Under the pieces are notes generated by a model that saw only the letters and a list, made by a program, of their open reading frames with translations, was not told the origin of the DNA and made no database searches. A stretch of DNA of 64,000 bases from Streptomyces asiaticus. GTDB taxonomy: Bacteria; Actinomycetota; Actinomycetes; Streptomycetales; Streptomycetaceae. Shown in pieces: positions 32,328-41,583 of the stretch (its first letter is position 1; every line of letters starts with the position of its first letter). The translations under genes were made by a program, and so were the position numbers. The stretch lies in contig NZ_JAGSHX010000006.1 in the NCBI RefSeq assembly GCF_018138715.1, positions 1,736,001 to 1,800,000 of the forward strand, written 5' to 3'.

Positions 32328-33664
32328 GCCCTCTTCAGGAAGTGGTCGAGCACGCGGACGCCGAAGTGCAGGGCCTCCACCGGCACCCGCTCGTCCACGG
32401 CGTGGTAGAGCGCCTGGTAGTCGAAGCCCTCGGGCAGGCGCAGCGGTGAGAAGCCGTATCCGGCGATGCCGAGCCGGGAGAACTGCTTGGCGTCGGTGCC
32501 GCCCGACATGCAGTACGGCACGGCGCGGGCGCCCGGGTCGAAGTGCTCGACGGCGGCGCGCATCGCCCGGTACGTGGGGGTGTCGATCGGCGCCTCCAGC
32601 GGGCGCTCCCGGTGGTGGAACTCCCACTCCACATCCGGGCCGGTGAGCCGGTCGAGGGTGTCGTGGAACTCCTCCTCGCCGCCGGGCAGCATCCGCCCGT
32701 CCACATAGGCGGTCGCGCTGCCCGGGATCACATTGACCTTGTAACCGGCCTCGAGCACCGTGGGGTTGGCGCTGTTGCGCACGGTGGGCTCGATCAGGGC
32801 GGCGGCGGGCCCCAGCTTGGCCAGCAGGGCGTCGGCGTCGAAGTCCGGGGCGTCCACCTCGGCCGGGATGCCCTGGAGCGCGGCCAGTTCGGTGAGCGCG
32901 GACTTCACCGTGGGCGTCAGCCGGACCGGCCAGCTGTGCTCACCGATGCGGGCGACGGCGGCGGCCAGCCTGCTGACCGCGTTGTCCCGGTTGACCTTGG
33001 AGCCGTGTCCGGCGCGGCCGTGCGCGGTGAGCTTCAGCCAGGCCGTGCCGCGCTCCCCCGCCGCGATGGGGTAGATCCGCATCCCGGACCCGGCGTGGAA
33101 GGTGAAGGCTCCGGACTCGCTGATGCCCTCGGTGCAGCCCTCGAAGAGCTCGGCGTGACGGTCGGCGAGGAAGCCGGCGCCCCAGGCGGCGCTGTCCTCC
33201 TCGTCGGCGGTGAAGGCCAGCACGATGTCCCGGCGCGGCCGCACGCCCGTCCGCGCCCAGGCCCGGACGACGGCGAGCACCATCGCGTCCATGTCCTTCA
33301 TGTCGACGGCGCCCCGGCCCCAGACGACCCCGTCGCGCACCTCCCCGGAGAAGGGGTGCACGGTCCAGTCGGCGGGCTCGGCGGGCACCACGTCCAGATG
33401 GCCGTGGACCAGCAGCGCGGGCGCGGACCGGTCGGTGCCCTCGATCCGGGCCACGACATTGGTGCGCCCCGGCGATCGCTCCAGCAGGGTGGGCTCGATC
33501 TCCACATCGCCCAGCATCTCCGCCACGTACTCGGCGGCCGGGCGCTCCGAGCAGTCACCGCCGCCGCGGTTGGTGGTGTCGATCCTGATCAGATCGGAGG
33601 TGAACCGCACCACCTCCTCGAGCGCCTGGGCGTCGATCGCCTCGGCGCGCTCCCCGTCAGCCAT
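32324..33664 (-). CDS. M20 family metallopeptidase (dipeptidase/deacylase)
   Basis: A 446-residue zinc peptidase: LLVHGHLDVVP (metal His/Asp), GRGAVDMKDMDA, FTADEEDSAAWGA (catalytic Glu-Glu), then the dimerisation domain and a final CMSGGTDAKQFSRLGI with ALYHAVDERVPVEAL giving the last His. It removes one residue from dipeptides or N-acyl amino acids. Its ATG sits 8 bases inside the M55 gene end. No signal peptide, so cytoplasmic. Confidence 0.93.
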   Translation of the reverse strand: MADGERAEAIDAQALEEVVRFTSDLIRIDTTNRGGGDCSERPAAEYVAEMLGDVEIEPTLLERSPGRTNVVARIEGTDRSAPALLVHGHLDVVPAEPADWTVHPFSGEVRDGVVWGRGAVDMKDMDAMVLAVVRAWARTGVRPRRDIVLAFTADEEDSAAWGAGFLADRHAELFEGCTEGISESGAFTFHAGSGMRIYPIAAGERGTAWLKLTAHGRAGHGSKVNRDNAVSRLAAAVARIGEHSWPVRLTPTVKSALTELAALQGIPAEVDAPDFDADALLAKLGPAAALIEPTVRNSANPTVLEAGYKVNVIPGSATAYVDGRMLPGGEEEFHDTLDRLTGPDVEWEFHHRERPLEAPIDTPTYRAMRAAVEHFDPGARAVPYCMSGGTDAKQFSRLGIAGYGFSPLRLPEGFDYQALYHAVDERVPVEALHFGVRVLDHFLKRA

Positions 33665-34490
33665 ATTGCTCCTCCACCGCGGCCGAGACGACCGTCGTGA
33701 CGGCCTTGAAGCAGCGGATCCCCTCGTACATGGTCGGTGAGGTGTACGCGACGCGACGCTCGCCGCTGCGCTCCACGCCCGGCACGACGCTCGCCGCCCC
33801 CACCAGATGCTCGGCGTCGAATTCCAGCTCCAGCGTGAACGGCCCGCCGCGGGCGGGCTCATGGCGCACCGCCAGCACCGCCGCCTCGCGCGCCGCCTCC
33901 CGGATGTCCGCGGCCGTGCGGGCGGGGGTGCGGCACACCGCCGCATAGCGCGAGACATAGTCCTTGACCGCGACGCACCGGGCGTCGGGCACATAGTCCT
34001 TGGCGTCCTCGCAGGTCTTGTCGTCCCCGGTGATCAGCACCACCGGCACCCCGTACTCGGCGACCACCAGTGCGTTGAGCCTGCCCTCGCTCGCCCGCGC
34101 CCCGTTCACCCAGACGCCGGTGATGGAGTTGGCCAAGTAGGTGTGGGCGAGGACGCCCTCGGTGCCCGCGCCGGTGTGATAGCCGACGAACGCCACCCCG
34201 TCCACATCACCGTGCTGCACGCCCTCGACCATGCTCAGGGCCTTGTGCCGCCCGGTGAGCATCTGCGCGCGGTCGTCCAGCTCCTCCAGCAGCAGATTGC
34301 GCATGCTCCAATGCGCCTCGTTGATGAGCACCTCGTCCGCACCGCCATCGAGGAACCCCGCGACGGCCGCGCTCACATCGGAGGTGAACAGACGGCGGCA
34401 GCGCTCCCACTGCGGGGTGCCGGGCAGCACATCAGCCGGCCAGGTCACGCCGGTGGCGCCCTCCATGTCAGCGCTGATGAGGATCTTCAT
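33657..34490 (-). CDS. M55 family D-aminopeptidase (DppA-like)
   Basis: A 277-residue zinc enzyme with the N-terminal motif MKILISADMEGATGV (Asp8 and Glu10 ligands) and further ligands in NEAHWSMRN and VGYHTGAGTEG. DppA-type enzymes cleave D-amino-acid dipeptides such as D-Ala-D-Ala and are associated with recycling or sporulation of the cell wall. The start was chosen at the family N-terminus; the longer frame is a leader-like artefact. It is the first gene of an operon with the M20, S9, phosphopantetheinyl transferase and GNAT genes. Confidence 0.92.
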   Translation of the reverse strand: MKILISADMEGATGVTWPADVLPGTPQWERCRRLFTSDVSAAVAGFLDGGADEVLINEAHWSMRNLLLEELDDRAQMLTGRHKALSMVEGVQHGDVDGVAFVGYHTGAGTEGVLAHTYLANSITGVWVNGARASEGRLNALVVAEYGVPVVLITGDDKTCEDAKDYVPDARCVAVKDYVSRYAAVCRTPARTAADIREAAREAAVLAVRHEPARGGPFTLELEFDAEHLVGAASVVPGVERSGERRVAYTSPTMYEGIRCFKAVTTVVSAAVEEQYG

Positions 34491-34596
34491 GCCTCGAAAC
34501 GTTACGCGCCGCGCCCGACCCGAACCACCCCTGTGGATAACTGGTCCAGTCCACCGCTCCCGCCTGCGGCGCGCGGGGTGCGCCCGCCACGTCGGG

Positions 34597-35316
34597 CTAC
34601 GCCCGCGAGACCACGAACCAGCGGGCCGGCAGATCGACCCGGGAGCCGTCCGGCCACTGCTCCGTCTGGGCCAGGGCCGTCGGGCCGTCGGCCAGTATCT
34701 CAAGACCGGCCTCCGCCAGCACCTCCGGTACCTCCTTGTCCGCCGCGTCGGCCGGCCGCAGCCCGTGGTCGAAGACCCGGCGCAGCTTCGGCGGCGGACC
34801 GCCCGGGCTCGCCGCCAGCTCCCTCAGCACGGCCTTGGACCCGGCGGTCAGCTCCACGACGAACCCCCGCCCGCGCCGCCCCAGCAGCGTGGCCACCGCC
34901 TCCGCGACCGGACGCCGGTCGGCGGCGTCACTCTGGTGGATGACGGCCCGCATATACACATTCGTGTCGCCGAGCCGCCGGCCCAGGTCCGCCACCGCGG
35001 CCGCGTCCGTCAGGCTCAGCCGCCGGTACTCCGCCGCGCCCGCCGGGTCGGCGCGCCGTGCGTGCTCCACCGCGGCCTGGGCCAGATCGACGCCAAGCGC
35101 CCGCCCGAAGCGGGAGGCCAGATAGCGGGTCTGGGTGCCGTTGCCGCAGCCCAGGTCGACGATCGGCAGCGAGGTGTCGGCGTGCGGGGCGAGCAGGTCC
35201 AGGTGCGGGGCGGCGCTCAGCGAGGGGTCCGCGTCCCAGATGGCGTCCCCCGGGGCGTCCGAGGTCTCCCGCCAGTAGCTCTCCCACGCCTGCCGGTAGC
35301 GCTCCGAGACGCTCAT
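34597..35316 (-). CDS. Class I SAM-dependent methyltransferase
   Basis: A 239-residue methyltransferase with motif I PIVDLGCGNGTQ (51-62), the acidic loop GVDLAQAAVEHA and a TAGSKAVLRELAASPGGPP segment. The substrate is not recognised. Its ATG overlaps the stop of the SpoIIE-type gene (ATGA), so it is translated with it. Pairing a methyltransferase with a phosphatase regulator in one message is noteworthy. Confidence 0.87.
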   Translation of the reverse strand: MSVSERYRQAWESYWRETSDAPGDAIWDADPSLSAAPHLDLLAPHADTSLPIVDLGCGNGTQTRYLASRFGRALGVDLAQAAVEHARRADPAGAAEYRRLSLTDAAAVADLGRRLGDTNVYMRAVIHQSDAADRRPVAEAVATLLGRRGRGFVVELTAGSKAVLRELAASPGGPPPKLRRVFDHGLRPADAADKEVPEVLAEAGLEILADGPTALAQTEQWPDGSRVDLPARWFVVSRA

Positions 35317-37928
35317 CGCCGCTCCCCTGGGTGTGCCAACGTCTGCTCGGCCGGATGCGTCGTCGTCTGATCGGCCGGGTGTGGCAACGCCTGCTCGGCC
35401 GGATGCGTCAACGTCTCGGCCCGGTGTGTCAACGCCTGCTCGAACCACACCGTTTTACCGCGCCCCGTGCGGCTCGTCCCCCACTCGCGCGCCAGTTTGC
35501 TGATCACCCGCAGCCCGCGCCCGCTCTCGGCGTCACGGTCCGCGCTCAGCAGCGCCGGCAGTTCGTGGTCGTCATCGGTGACCTCGCACAGCAAGGCGTC
35601 GGTGCGCACCAGGCGCAGCCGCACATGGTGGGTGTGGGCGTGCCGTATCGCGTTGGTCACCGCCTCGCTCACCAGGAGCTCGGCGGTCTCCACGGACTCC
35701 GGCAGCCCCCACCGCAGCAGCCGCTCGCGGACCAGCCGGCGCGCCCGCCCGACCTCGCTGGGGTCCAGCGCGAGCCGCCACTGGGCAACGTCCTCGGCCG
35801 GTATGCCGTTCAGCCGGGCCATCAGCAGCGCCACGTCGTCCTTACGGCCGCCACGGCCGTCCGTGTCCCGGGCGGCGGCGGCCAGCGCCCGGATGATGGT
35901 GTCGCACGCGTCGTCCATGGACGCCGCCGGATGCGCCGCGGACTCGCACAGCGCGGCGATCCCGGCGCCGATGTCCTGGCCCCGCACCTCGACCAGGCCG
36001 TCCGTGCACAGCACCAGCCGGTCGCCGGGCGCCACCCGCACCGTCACCGTCTCGAAGGGCACCCCGCCCACGCCGATCGGCGCCCCGGTCGGCAGGTCCA
36101 GCAGCTCGCTGCGGCCGTCCTGGGCCCGCACCAGCACGGGCGGGATATGGCCCGCGTTGGCGACCACCAGCTCCGAGCTGACGGGGTCGTAGACGGCGTA
36201 CAGACAGGTGGCCAGATAGTGCTCACCGAGCCGCTGGGCCAGATCGTCGAGGTTGCGCAGCAGCTGGGCGGGCGGCAGATCGAGCGCGGCCATGGTCTGC
36301 ACGGCGGTCCGCAACTGCCCCATCATCGCCGCCGAGGTGAGCCCGTGCCCCATGACGTCGCCGACCACCAGCGCGGTGCGCGACCCGGGCAGCTTGATGG
36401 TGTCGAACCAGTCTCCGCCCACCCGGCCCAGCCGGGTCCCGGGCAGATAGCGGGTGGCGGTGTCGCAGCCCGCCATGCGCGGCGTCACCTGGGGCAGCAT
36501 GCTGTCCTGGAGCGTCTCGGCGACGTTCTCCTGGTAGGTGTACATCCGGGCGTTGTCGAGCACGAGCCCGGCGCGGGCGGCCAGTTCGGCACCGGTCGTG
36601 CGGTCCATGTCGTCGAACGGCTCCCGCCCCGGGCGCCGCAGCAGCACCATGAATCCCAGCACCACATCGCGCGCCTTGAGCGGCACGATCAGGATCGACC
36701 GGCCGTTGATCAGGGGCCTGAGGTCGCGCTTCTCGAACTGCCCGGCGATCCGGTCGCCCACCTCGTCGCTGATGTGCGGGATCAGCACCGGCTCGCCCGT
36801 GACCATGCACTGGAAGAACGGGGTGTGCTCGGGGAACGCGATGCTCTCCCCGACCGGCACGGTGTCGTCCCAGCGGCCCGGTTCGTCGTTGTGCTCGACC
36901 CAGACGCGGTGCCAGACGGTGGTGACGTCGGGCGGGCCGTCGGGGAACCCCTCACCCGCCAGGACCTGGGCGCGCAGATGGGTCCCGGCGAAGTCCGCGA
37001 AGCGCGGGACGGCGGCGCTGGTAACCTCGCGGATGGTGCGGGCGAGGTCCAGCGAGGTGCCGATGCGGCCGCTGACCTCGTTGAGGAACTCCAGCCGCTC
37101 ACGGACCGCCGCGTACTCCAGGTCCACGTCGTCGGGGTCCTCCGGCGCGTACTCCGGGTCCACGTCGTCGGGACCAGGCGCACGCTCGGGGGCGTGCGCC
37201 TGATCCGGCGCGCCGCCCGCCGCGATCGCGCTCCGGCGTACGGCCTCCTGGCGCGCCCGGCGCTCGCGGTAGCGGGGCATCCCCCAGTCCGGCGTCACCG
37301 GGACGCGCTCGTGGTGGCTGATCTCCAGTACCGGATAGCCCAGTTCCAGCACCTGGGCGACGATCCGGCCGGCCGTGGCCGGGCCCATGTTGGGCAGGAT
37401 GTCCGGCAGCCGGCCGGCCAGCCGCTCGGCGCCGGGGAACTCGGTGTGCAGCGCGAATCCGGGCCCGATCCGGTCGCCGCGCCCCAGCGCGTCCCCGCCC
37501 ACCCCCTTGGTGTCCGCCGCCAGCACCAGCAGCCGCTCCGGGCCGGGGCCCACCAGCGGATACGCCCACCACAGGACGTCCACCTGACCATGGCCCGGCT
37601 CCGCCATACGGGCCCGCCCCGCGGTGGGGTAGTACACGGTGCCGAGCCGCGAGTCGTCGAGCTCCGGACTACCCGTCGCGTCGGTGCGCACCTCGGCGCC
37701 GCGTAACGCCCCCGAGACCGGCATCAGGTCGACGGCGGGCCGGCCGACGGCCTGTTGGCGCGTGGGTCCGAAGAGCCTGCGCGCCCCCGAACTCCAGTGT
37801 GTGACCCGCCCCTCGGCGTCGATGACGACGACCGCGAGCGGCATCCTCCCGTGGACACCCCTGCGCTGCTCCGGCACCACGGGCGGCTCGCCCCGGCCGT
37901 CGTCGCAGCGCGACGTGCCGTACTCCAT
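35313..37928 (-). CDS. SpoIIE-type phosphatase with PAS, GAF and HATPase domains
   Basis: An 871-residue signalling protein: PAS (about 28-130), linker, GAF (about 275-460), PP2C-like SpoIIE phosphatase (about 480-710; metal residues in GGDWFD, GDVMGHG, CTDGLVE and KDDVALL) and a RsbW-like HATPase (about 715-835; LLVSEAVTNAIRHA). Such proteins dephosphorylate anti-anti-sigma factors and may also phosphorylate them, setting alternative sigma activity. The C-terminal 40 residues are H-P-A-x repeats, most likely unstructured. GGAG lies 10 bases before the ATG. It may act in the same SigB-like system as the genes at 12-24 kb, though no RsbV-type partner is seen here. Confidence 0.93.
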   Translation of the reverse strand: MEYGTSRCDDGRGEPPVVPEQRRGVHGRMPLAVVVIDAEGRVTHWSSGARRLFGPTRQQAVGRPAVDLMPVSGALRGAEVRTDATGSPELDDSRLGTVYYPTAGRARMAEPGHGQVDVLWWAYPLVGPGPERLLVLAADTKGVGGDALGRGDRIGPGFALHTEFPGAERLAGRLPDILPNMGPATAGRIVAQVLELGYPVLEISHHERVPVTPDWGMPRYRERRARQEAVRRSAIAAGGAPDQAHAPERAPGPDDVDPEYAPEDPDDVDLEYAAVRERLEFLNEVSGRIGTSLDLARTIREVTSAAVPRFADFAGTHLRAQVLAGEGFPDGPPDVTTVWHRVWVEHNDEPGRWDDTVPVGESIAFPEHTPFFQCMVTGEPVLIPHISDEVGDRIAGQFEKRDLRPLINGRSILIVPLKARDVVLGFMVLLRRPGREPFDDMDRTTGAELAARAGLVLDNARMYTYQENVAETLQDSMLPQVTPRMAGCDTATRYLPGTRLGRVGGDWFDTIKLPGSRTALVVGDVMGHGLTSAAMMGQLRTAVQTMAALDLPPAQLLRNLDDLAQRLGEHYLATCLYAVYDPVSSELVVANAGHIPPVLVRAQDGRSELLDLPTGAPIGVGGVPFETVTVRVAPGDRLVLCTDGLVEVRGQDIGAGIAALCESAAHPAASMDDACDTIIRALAAAARDTDGRGGRKDDVALLMARLNGIPAEDVAQWRLALDPSEVGRARRLVRERLLRWGLPESVETAELLVSEAVTNAIRHAHTHHVRLRLVRTDALLCEVTDDDHELPALLSADRDAESGRGLRVISKLAREWGTSRTGRGKTVWFEQALTHRAETLTHPAEQALPHPADQTTTHPAEQTLAHPGERR
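35330..35450. repeat. Imperfect repeats coding for the H-P-A-x tail
   Basis: Four units of 27-30 bp, each containing GCTCGGCC(G/C)G(A/G)TG or a close variant, encode the repeated THPAEQ-like C-terminus of the SpoIIE-type protein. Confidence 0.7.
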
Positions 37929-38702
37929 AGGCGGAAGACTCCTTCGCACGCAAGATCTGCGACAGCGCTACCCACGGTACGGCTGTTGCGGGCGGCTGCG
38001 GGAGGCAATACCCGAATAGGTGTCATGTGCGGGTACGTGCGAGGGAGCCGCCGCAGCGCGCCGCCCGGCGGATCTTTCCCCTCCCCGCCCCTTCCCGCTA
38101 CCAGGGGCCCCGCCCCTGGACCCCGGCACTCGCGGCGGAGCCCCACCGCGCGGCGGGGCCGCGTATCGACGCTACGGGAAGGGGCGAAACCCCGACCCGA
38201 GGTCCAGGGCCTGGGGTGAAGCCTCAGCCCGGAGTCTGGGGCGAAACCTCGGCTCGGGGTCTGAGGCGGAGCCCCGACCCGGAGTCTCGGGTCTGAGGCG
38301 AAACCCCTGCCCGACGTCTCGGGCGAAACCCCGGCCCGACGTCTCGGGCGAAACCCCTGCCCGACGTCTCGGGCGAAACCCCGGCCCGACGTCTCGGGCG
38401 AAACCTCGAGGCCTGGGGCGGAGCCCCGGCCCGGGGCCTGGGGCGGAGCCCCGGCCCGGGGCCTGGGGCGGAGCCACAGGTTCGGTAAGGGGCGGGGAGG
38501 GGAACAGCCCGCCCCTTACCGCGGCACGCCGACGCGGCGGAAGACCAGGCGGACGCCCGCGCACATCCGGGCCGTCCGGCCGGGGTCCGGAGGCGGAGCC
38601 CCGCCGCGCGGCGGAGCCGCGTGTCGACGCTGTGGGAAGGGGCGGGGAGGGGACAGCCCGCCGTAGGCGTCACGATCCGCCGGACAACCCGCCGGACGCC
38701 CC
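37929..38702. other. Long intergenic region with direct repeats and a hairpin array
   Basis: No gene is supported between the SpoIIE-type gene and the MFS gene. The section holds two 53-base near-identical segments (38134-38186 and 38592-38644, about 48 of 53 positions matching) that flank an array of about 25-bp units, described separately. Open frames through it encode repetitive R/G/P/A text only. Confidence 0.7.
38175..38486. repeat. Array of 25-bp units with small palindromes
   Basis: The core consists of units with GACGTC at 38313, 38338, 38363 and 38388, each carrying CCCGACGTCTCGGG (a CCCGA/TCGGG stem), with alternate CCTG/CCGG linkers; before and after are diverged units of GGGGCGGAGCCCCGGC type. 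Confidence 0.8.
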
Positions 38703-41273
38703 CTAGTCCTCGTAGCCCAGTTGGAGATCGCGCTCCGTACGGCCGCCGCCCGCGATCTGGAGGACCGTCGCCACCGGCGGGTAGCCGGCCGCGATGACCG
38801 TGTACTCGCCCGCCGACAGGTCGATGAAGCGGAACGCGCCGTCCTGGCCCGTGGTCGCCGTGTCGACCACATTGCCCGCGGCATCCAGCAGCGTGACCCG
38901 GGCGTCCTCCACCACCCGGCCGCCGGTGGCCCGGACGACCCCGCGCAGGACCGCGCCACCGGCCAGTTCGATGTCCTGCCGGGTCTCGCGGGCGGCCTGG
39001 ACCGTGACGGGGAGGGCGGCGGGGCGGAACGCGGGGGCGCTGGCGGCGAGGGTGTACTCACCCGCCACCAACTCGTCCATCACATAGCCCCCTTCGCGGC
39101 CGCTGCGGGTGGCCGCGACGACCTCGCCGCGCACATCGGTCAGGGTGACGGTCGCCTCCCTTACGGGCGTGCCGTCCGCCGTAAGGACGGCACCGGCGAG
39201 CCGGCCCGCGCCGCCGAGCACCACGTCCAGCTCGACCGGCCGGTCCCCGACGGTGACGCTGACCGCCCGCGGCTGGTGGCCGCCGGCCGCCGCGATCAGG
39301 ACGTACGACCCGGCGCCGGGCGTGCTCAGCGCGTACCGCCCGTCCTCCCCGGTGGCGCCGCGCCCGATCTGGCGTCCGCCGACGTCGATGAGGGTCAGGG
39401 CCGCCCGTGGGACCGAGGTGCCGTCGTGGTGCTGGACCGTGCCGCAGACCGGGACGCCCGCGGTGGGTGGCGGCGCGGTGGGCGAGGCGGCCGCGGCGTG
39501 CCGGGCCTTGGCGCCCGTGCGCGCGGCCGGCACCACGGGGTCGTGCAGATCTTGCGGGTCTTGCTGGACGGCATAGTCGGTGTGGGACACCAGAGGTTTC
39601 TCCTTCAGGAGGAAGGCGAGCAGGAAGCCCAGGACGAGCACCGGCACGAGATAGAGGAAGATCCGCGGTATGGCGTGGGCGTACGCCGCGATGTAGCCGT
39701 CACGCAGGGCGCCCGGCATGGCGTGCACCATCTGTGGGGTGACCGAGTCGGGGTCGGGCAGACCGGTTCCGTCGCCGCCGCTCCCGTACGCCGCCCCGGA
39801 GGGCAGGTCGACCTGGAGGCGGTCGGTGAGCCGGTTGGCGAAGAGCGTGCCGAAGACGGCCGCGCCGACGCTGCCGCCGATCTGCCGGAAGTAGTTGTTG
39901 GCGCTGGTGGCCGAGCCGAGGTCGGCCGCGGGCACGGAGTTCTGCACGGCGAGGATGAGCACCGGCAGGACGAGCCCGATGCCGAGCCCGAGGACGCCCA
40001 TCCACAGGCTGTAGTCCTGGCGGGTGGTGTCCTCCTCCAGCCGGGAGAGCAGCCACATGCCGCCGATGGAGATCAGCCCGCCGACCACGGGGAAGACCTT
40101 GTAGCGGCCGGTGGTGCTGATGAGGTGTCCGGAGAGGATGGAGGCCAGCACCATGCCGCCCATCATGGGCACCATCAGCAGCCCCGACTCGGTGGCCGAG
40201 ACGCCGTCGACCATCTGGAGGAAGGTCGGCAGATAGCTGGCGGCGCCGAAGAGGGCGACGCCGATGACGGCGCCGATCAGCCCGCTGACGCAGAAGACCG
40301 AGTCGCGGAACAGCCGCATGGGGATGATCGGTTCGGGGACGACGCACTCCACGACGACGAAGAGGATCGCCGAACCCGCCGCCCCCAGGGCGAGCCCGAG
40401 GATGACGCGGGAGCCCCACGCGTACTCCGTGCCGCCCCAACTCGTCAGCAGCACCGCACAGGTGGAGAACAGGGACAGGAACAGCGCGCCCAGGTAGTCG
40501 AAGCGGGCCCGCCGCGGTGGCTCCGGCACCTTGAGGACGGCGGCCACGACGGCGAGGGTGAGCAGCCCGAAGGGGACGTTGACGTAGAAGCACCAGCGCC
40601 AGGAGGCATGGTCGGTGAAGAACCCGCCGAGCAGCGGCCCGGCCACCGAGGCGAGGCCGAACGCGGCGCCGATGAGCCCCATATAGCGGCCACGTTCCCG
40701 CGGGGGAACAATATCGGCCATGATCGCCTGGACGCCGATCATCAGACCGCCGGCGCCCACGCCCTGCACCGCCCGGAAGGCGATCAGCTCCTCCATCGTG
40801 CGTGACCAGCCCGCGAGCGCGGATCCGGCGATGAAGACGACGATCGCGAAGACGAAGACGCTCTTACGGCCGATGAGATCGCCCAGCTTGCCGTAGAGCG
40901 GCAGGACGACGGTGACCGCGAGCAGGTAGGAGGTGACGGTCCAGGACATCTTGCCCAGGCCGTGGAGTTCGCCGACCACCTCGGGGAGGGCGGTGGCGAC
41001 GATGGTCTGGTCGAGGGCCGCGAGCAGCAGCGCGAGCATCAGCCCGAAGAAGACCATCCGCACCCGGGGCGGGCTGAGCGGGGCGGGCGCCGGGGCGGCG
41101 CCGCCCGCCGGGTGCGGCGCCGCACCCGCCCCGGCGCCGCCGGCTTCGGCTCCGTCGTCCGTTCCGTCGTCGGTGGCGTGGGCGGGAGGGCCCGCCGGTT
41201 CGTACCCGCCGTGCTCATGGCTCTCTCGCCGCTTGGGCACGGTGGCGCCGGTGGTCCCGGTGGTGCCGCCCAC
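38703..41273 (-). CDS. DHA2-type MFS drug exporter fused to carboxypeptidase-regulatory-like repeats
   Basis: An 856-residue protein. A disordered Gly/Ala/Pro N-terminus (1-70) is followed by a 14-helix MFS (about 72-575) with the motif A-like [15 protein letters not shown] and motif C-like [16 protein letters not shown]. Then come three beta-sandwich repeats (about 610-850) such as [39 protein letters not shown] and [20 protein letters not shown], each ending with an E-Y-T/S-Y V-L strand. The exporter part should move drugs or small molecules by proton antiport. The appended domains are of the carboxypeptidase-regulatory/CnaB kind and face the cytosol after an even helix count. Start GTG. 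Confidence 0.88.
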   Translation of the reverse strand: MGGTTGTTGATVPKRRESHEHGGYEPAGPPAHATDDGTDDGAEAGGAGAGAAPHPAGGAAPAPAPLSPPRVRMVFFGLMLALLLAALDQTIVATALPEVVGELHGLGKMSWTVTSYLLAVTVVLPLYGKLGDLIGRKSVFVFAIVVFIAGSALAGWSRTMEELIAFRAVQGVGAGGLMIGVQAIMADIVPPRERGRYMGLIGAAFGLASVAGPLLGGFFTDHASWRWCFYVNVPFGLLTLAVVAAVLKVPEPPRRARFDYLGALFLSLFSTCAVLLTSWGGTEYAWGSRVILGLALGAAGSAILFVVVECVVPEPIIPMRLFRDSVFCVSGLIGAVIGVALFGAASYLPTFLQMVDGVSATESGLLMVPMMGGMVLASILSGHLISTTGRYKVFPVVGGLISIGGMWLLSRLEEDTTRQDYSLWMGVLGLGIGLVLPVLILAVQNSVPAADLGSATSANNYFRQIGGSVGAAVFGTLFANRLTDRLQVDLPSGAAYGSGGDGTGLPDPDSVTPQMVHAMPGALRDGYIAAYAHAIPRIFLYLVPVLVLGFLLAFLLKEKPLVSHTDYAVQQDPQDLHDPVVPAARTGAKARHAAAASPTAPPPTAGVPVCGTVQHHDGTSVPRAALTLIDVGGRQIGRGATGEDGRYALSTPGAGSYVLIAAAGGHQPRAVSVTVGDRPVELDVVLGGAGRLAGAVLTADGTPVREATVTLTDVRGEVVAATRSGREGGYVMDELVAGEYTLAASAPAFRPAALPVTVQAARETRQDIELAGGAVLRGVVRATGGRVVEDARVTLLDAAGNVVDTATTGQDGAFRFIDLSAGEYTVIAAGYPPVATVLQIAGGGRTERDLQLGYED

Positions 41274-41583
41274 GTCCTTCTCCCCTCGTCACGTCTGCGC
41301 CGCCCATTTCTCGCATCACGCGCAACGGGGGGCAAACAGCGACGAATCGCCGACAAGGGGCCGCGGACGGCATTCGCCCCGGTGAGAGTGTGTACGGGGG
41401 TATGCGGAACCGCGGAGAAAACCACCCGAACCGGTGAGTGTGACGCTCGGTCGGGAGACGGGGCAGGGGCGGAACGGAGCCGGGATCAGGACGCCATGGG
41501 CGCCATAAACGGCGCCACAATCGGCGCCCTAAGCGGTGTCATAGCCAGCGCTATGAGCGGCGCCCAAAGCAGCGCCATAGGCG
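41274..41583. other. Region upstream of the MFS gene with 12-bp repeats
   Basis: Apart from the 12-bp repeat array (41499-41582) there is no supported gene. The part next to the MFS start (41274-41440) is less GC-rich and should hold its promoter; no clear -35/-10 pair was found. Confidence 0.6.
41499..41582. repeat. Seven 12-bp tandem repeats
   Basis: Consecutive units are GGCGCCATAAAC, GGCGCCACAATC, GGCGCCCTAAGC, GGTGTCATAGCC, AGCGCTATGAGC, GGCGCCCAAAGC and AGCGCCATAGGC. The array ends one base before the end of the SRPBCC gene's stop codon and precedes the MFS promoter region. Confidence 0.85.

Noticed and set aside
38313..38412. Regular short repeats that might look like a CRISPR array
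   Set aside because: The 25-bp units have no unique spacers, the units abut directly, and no cas gene is near; they are tandem repeats.
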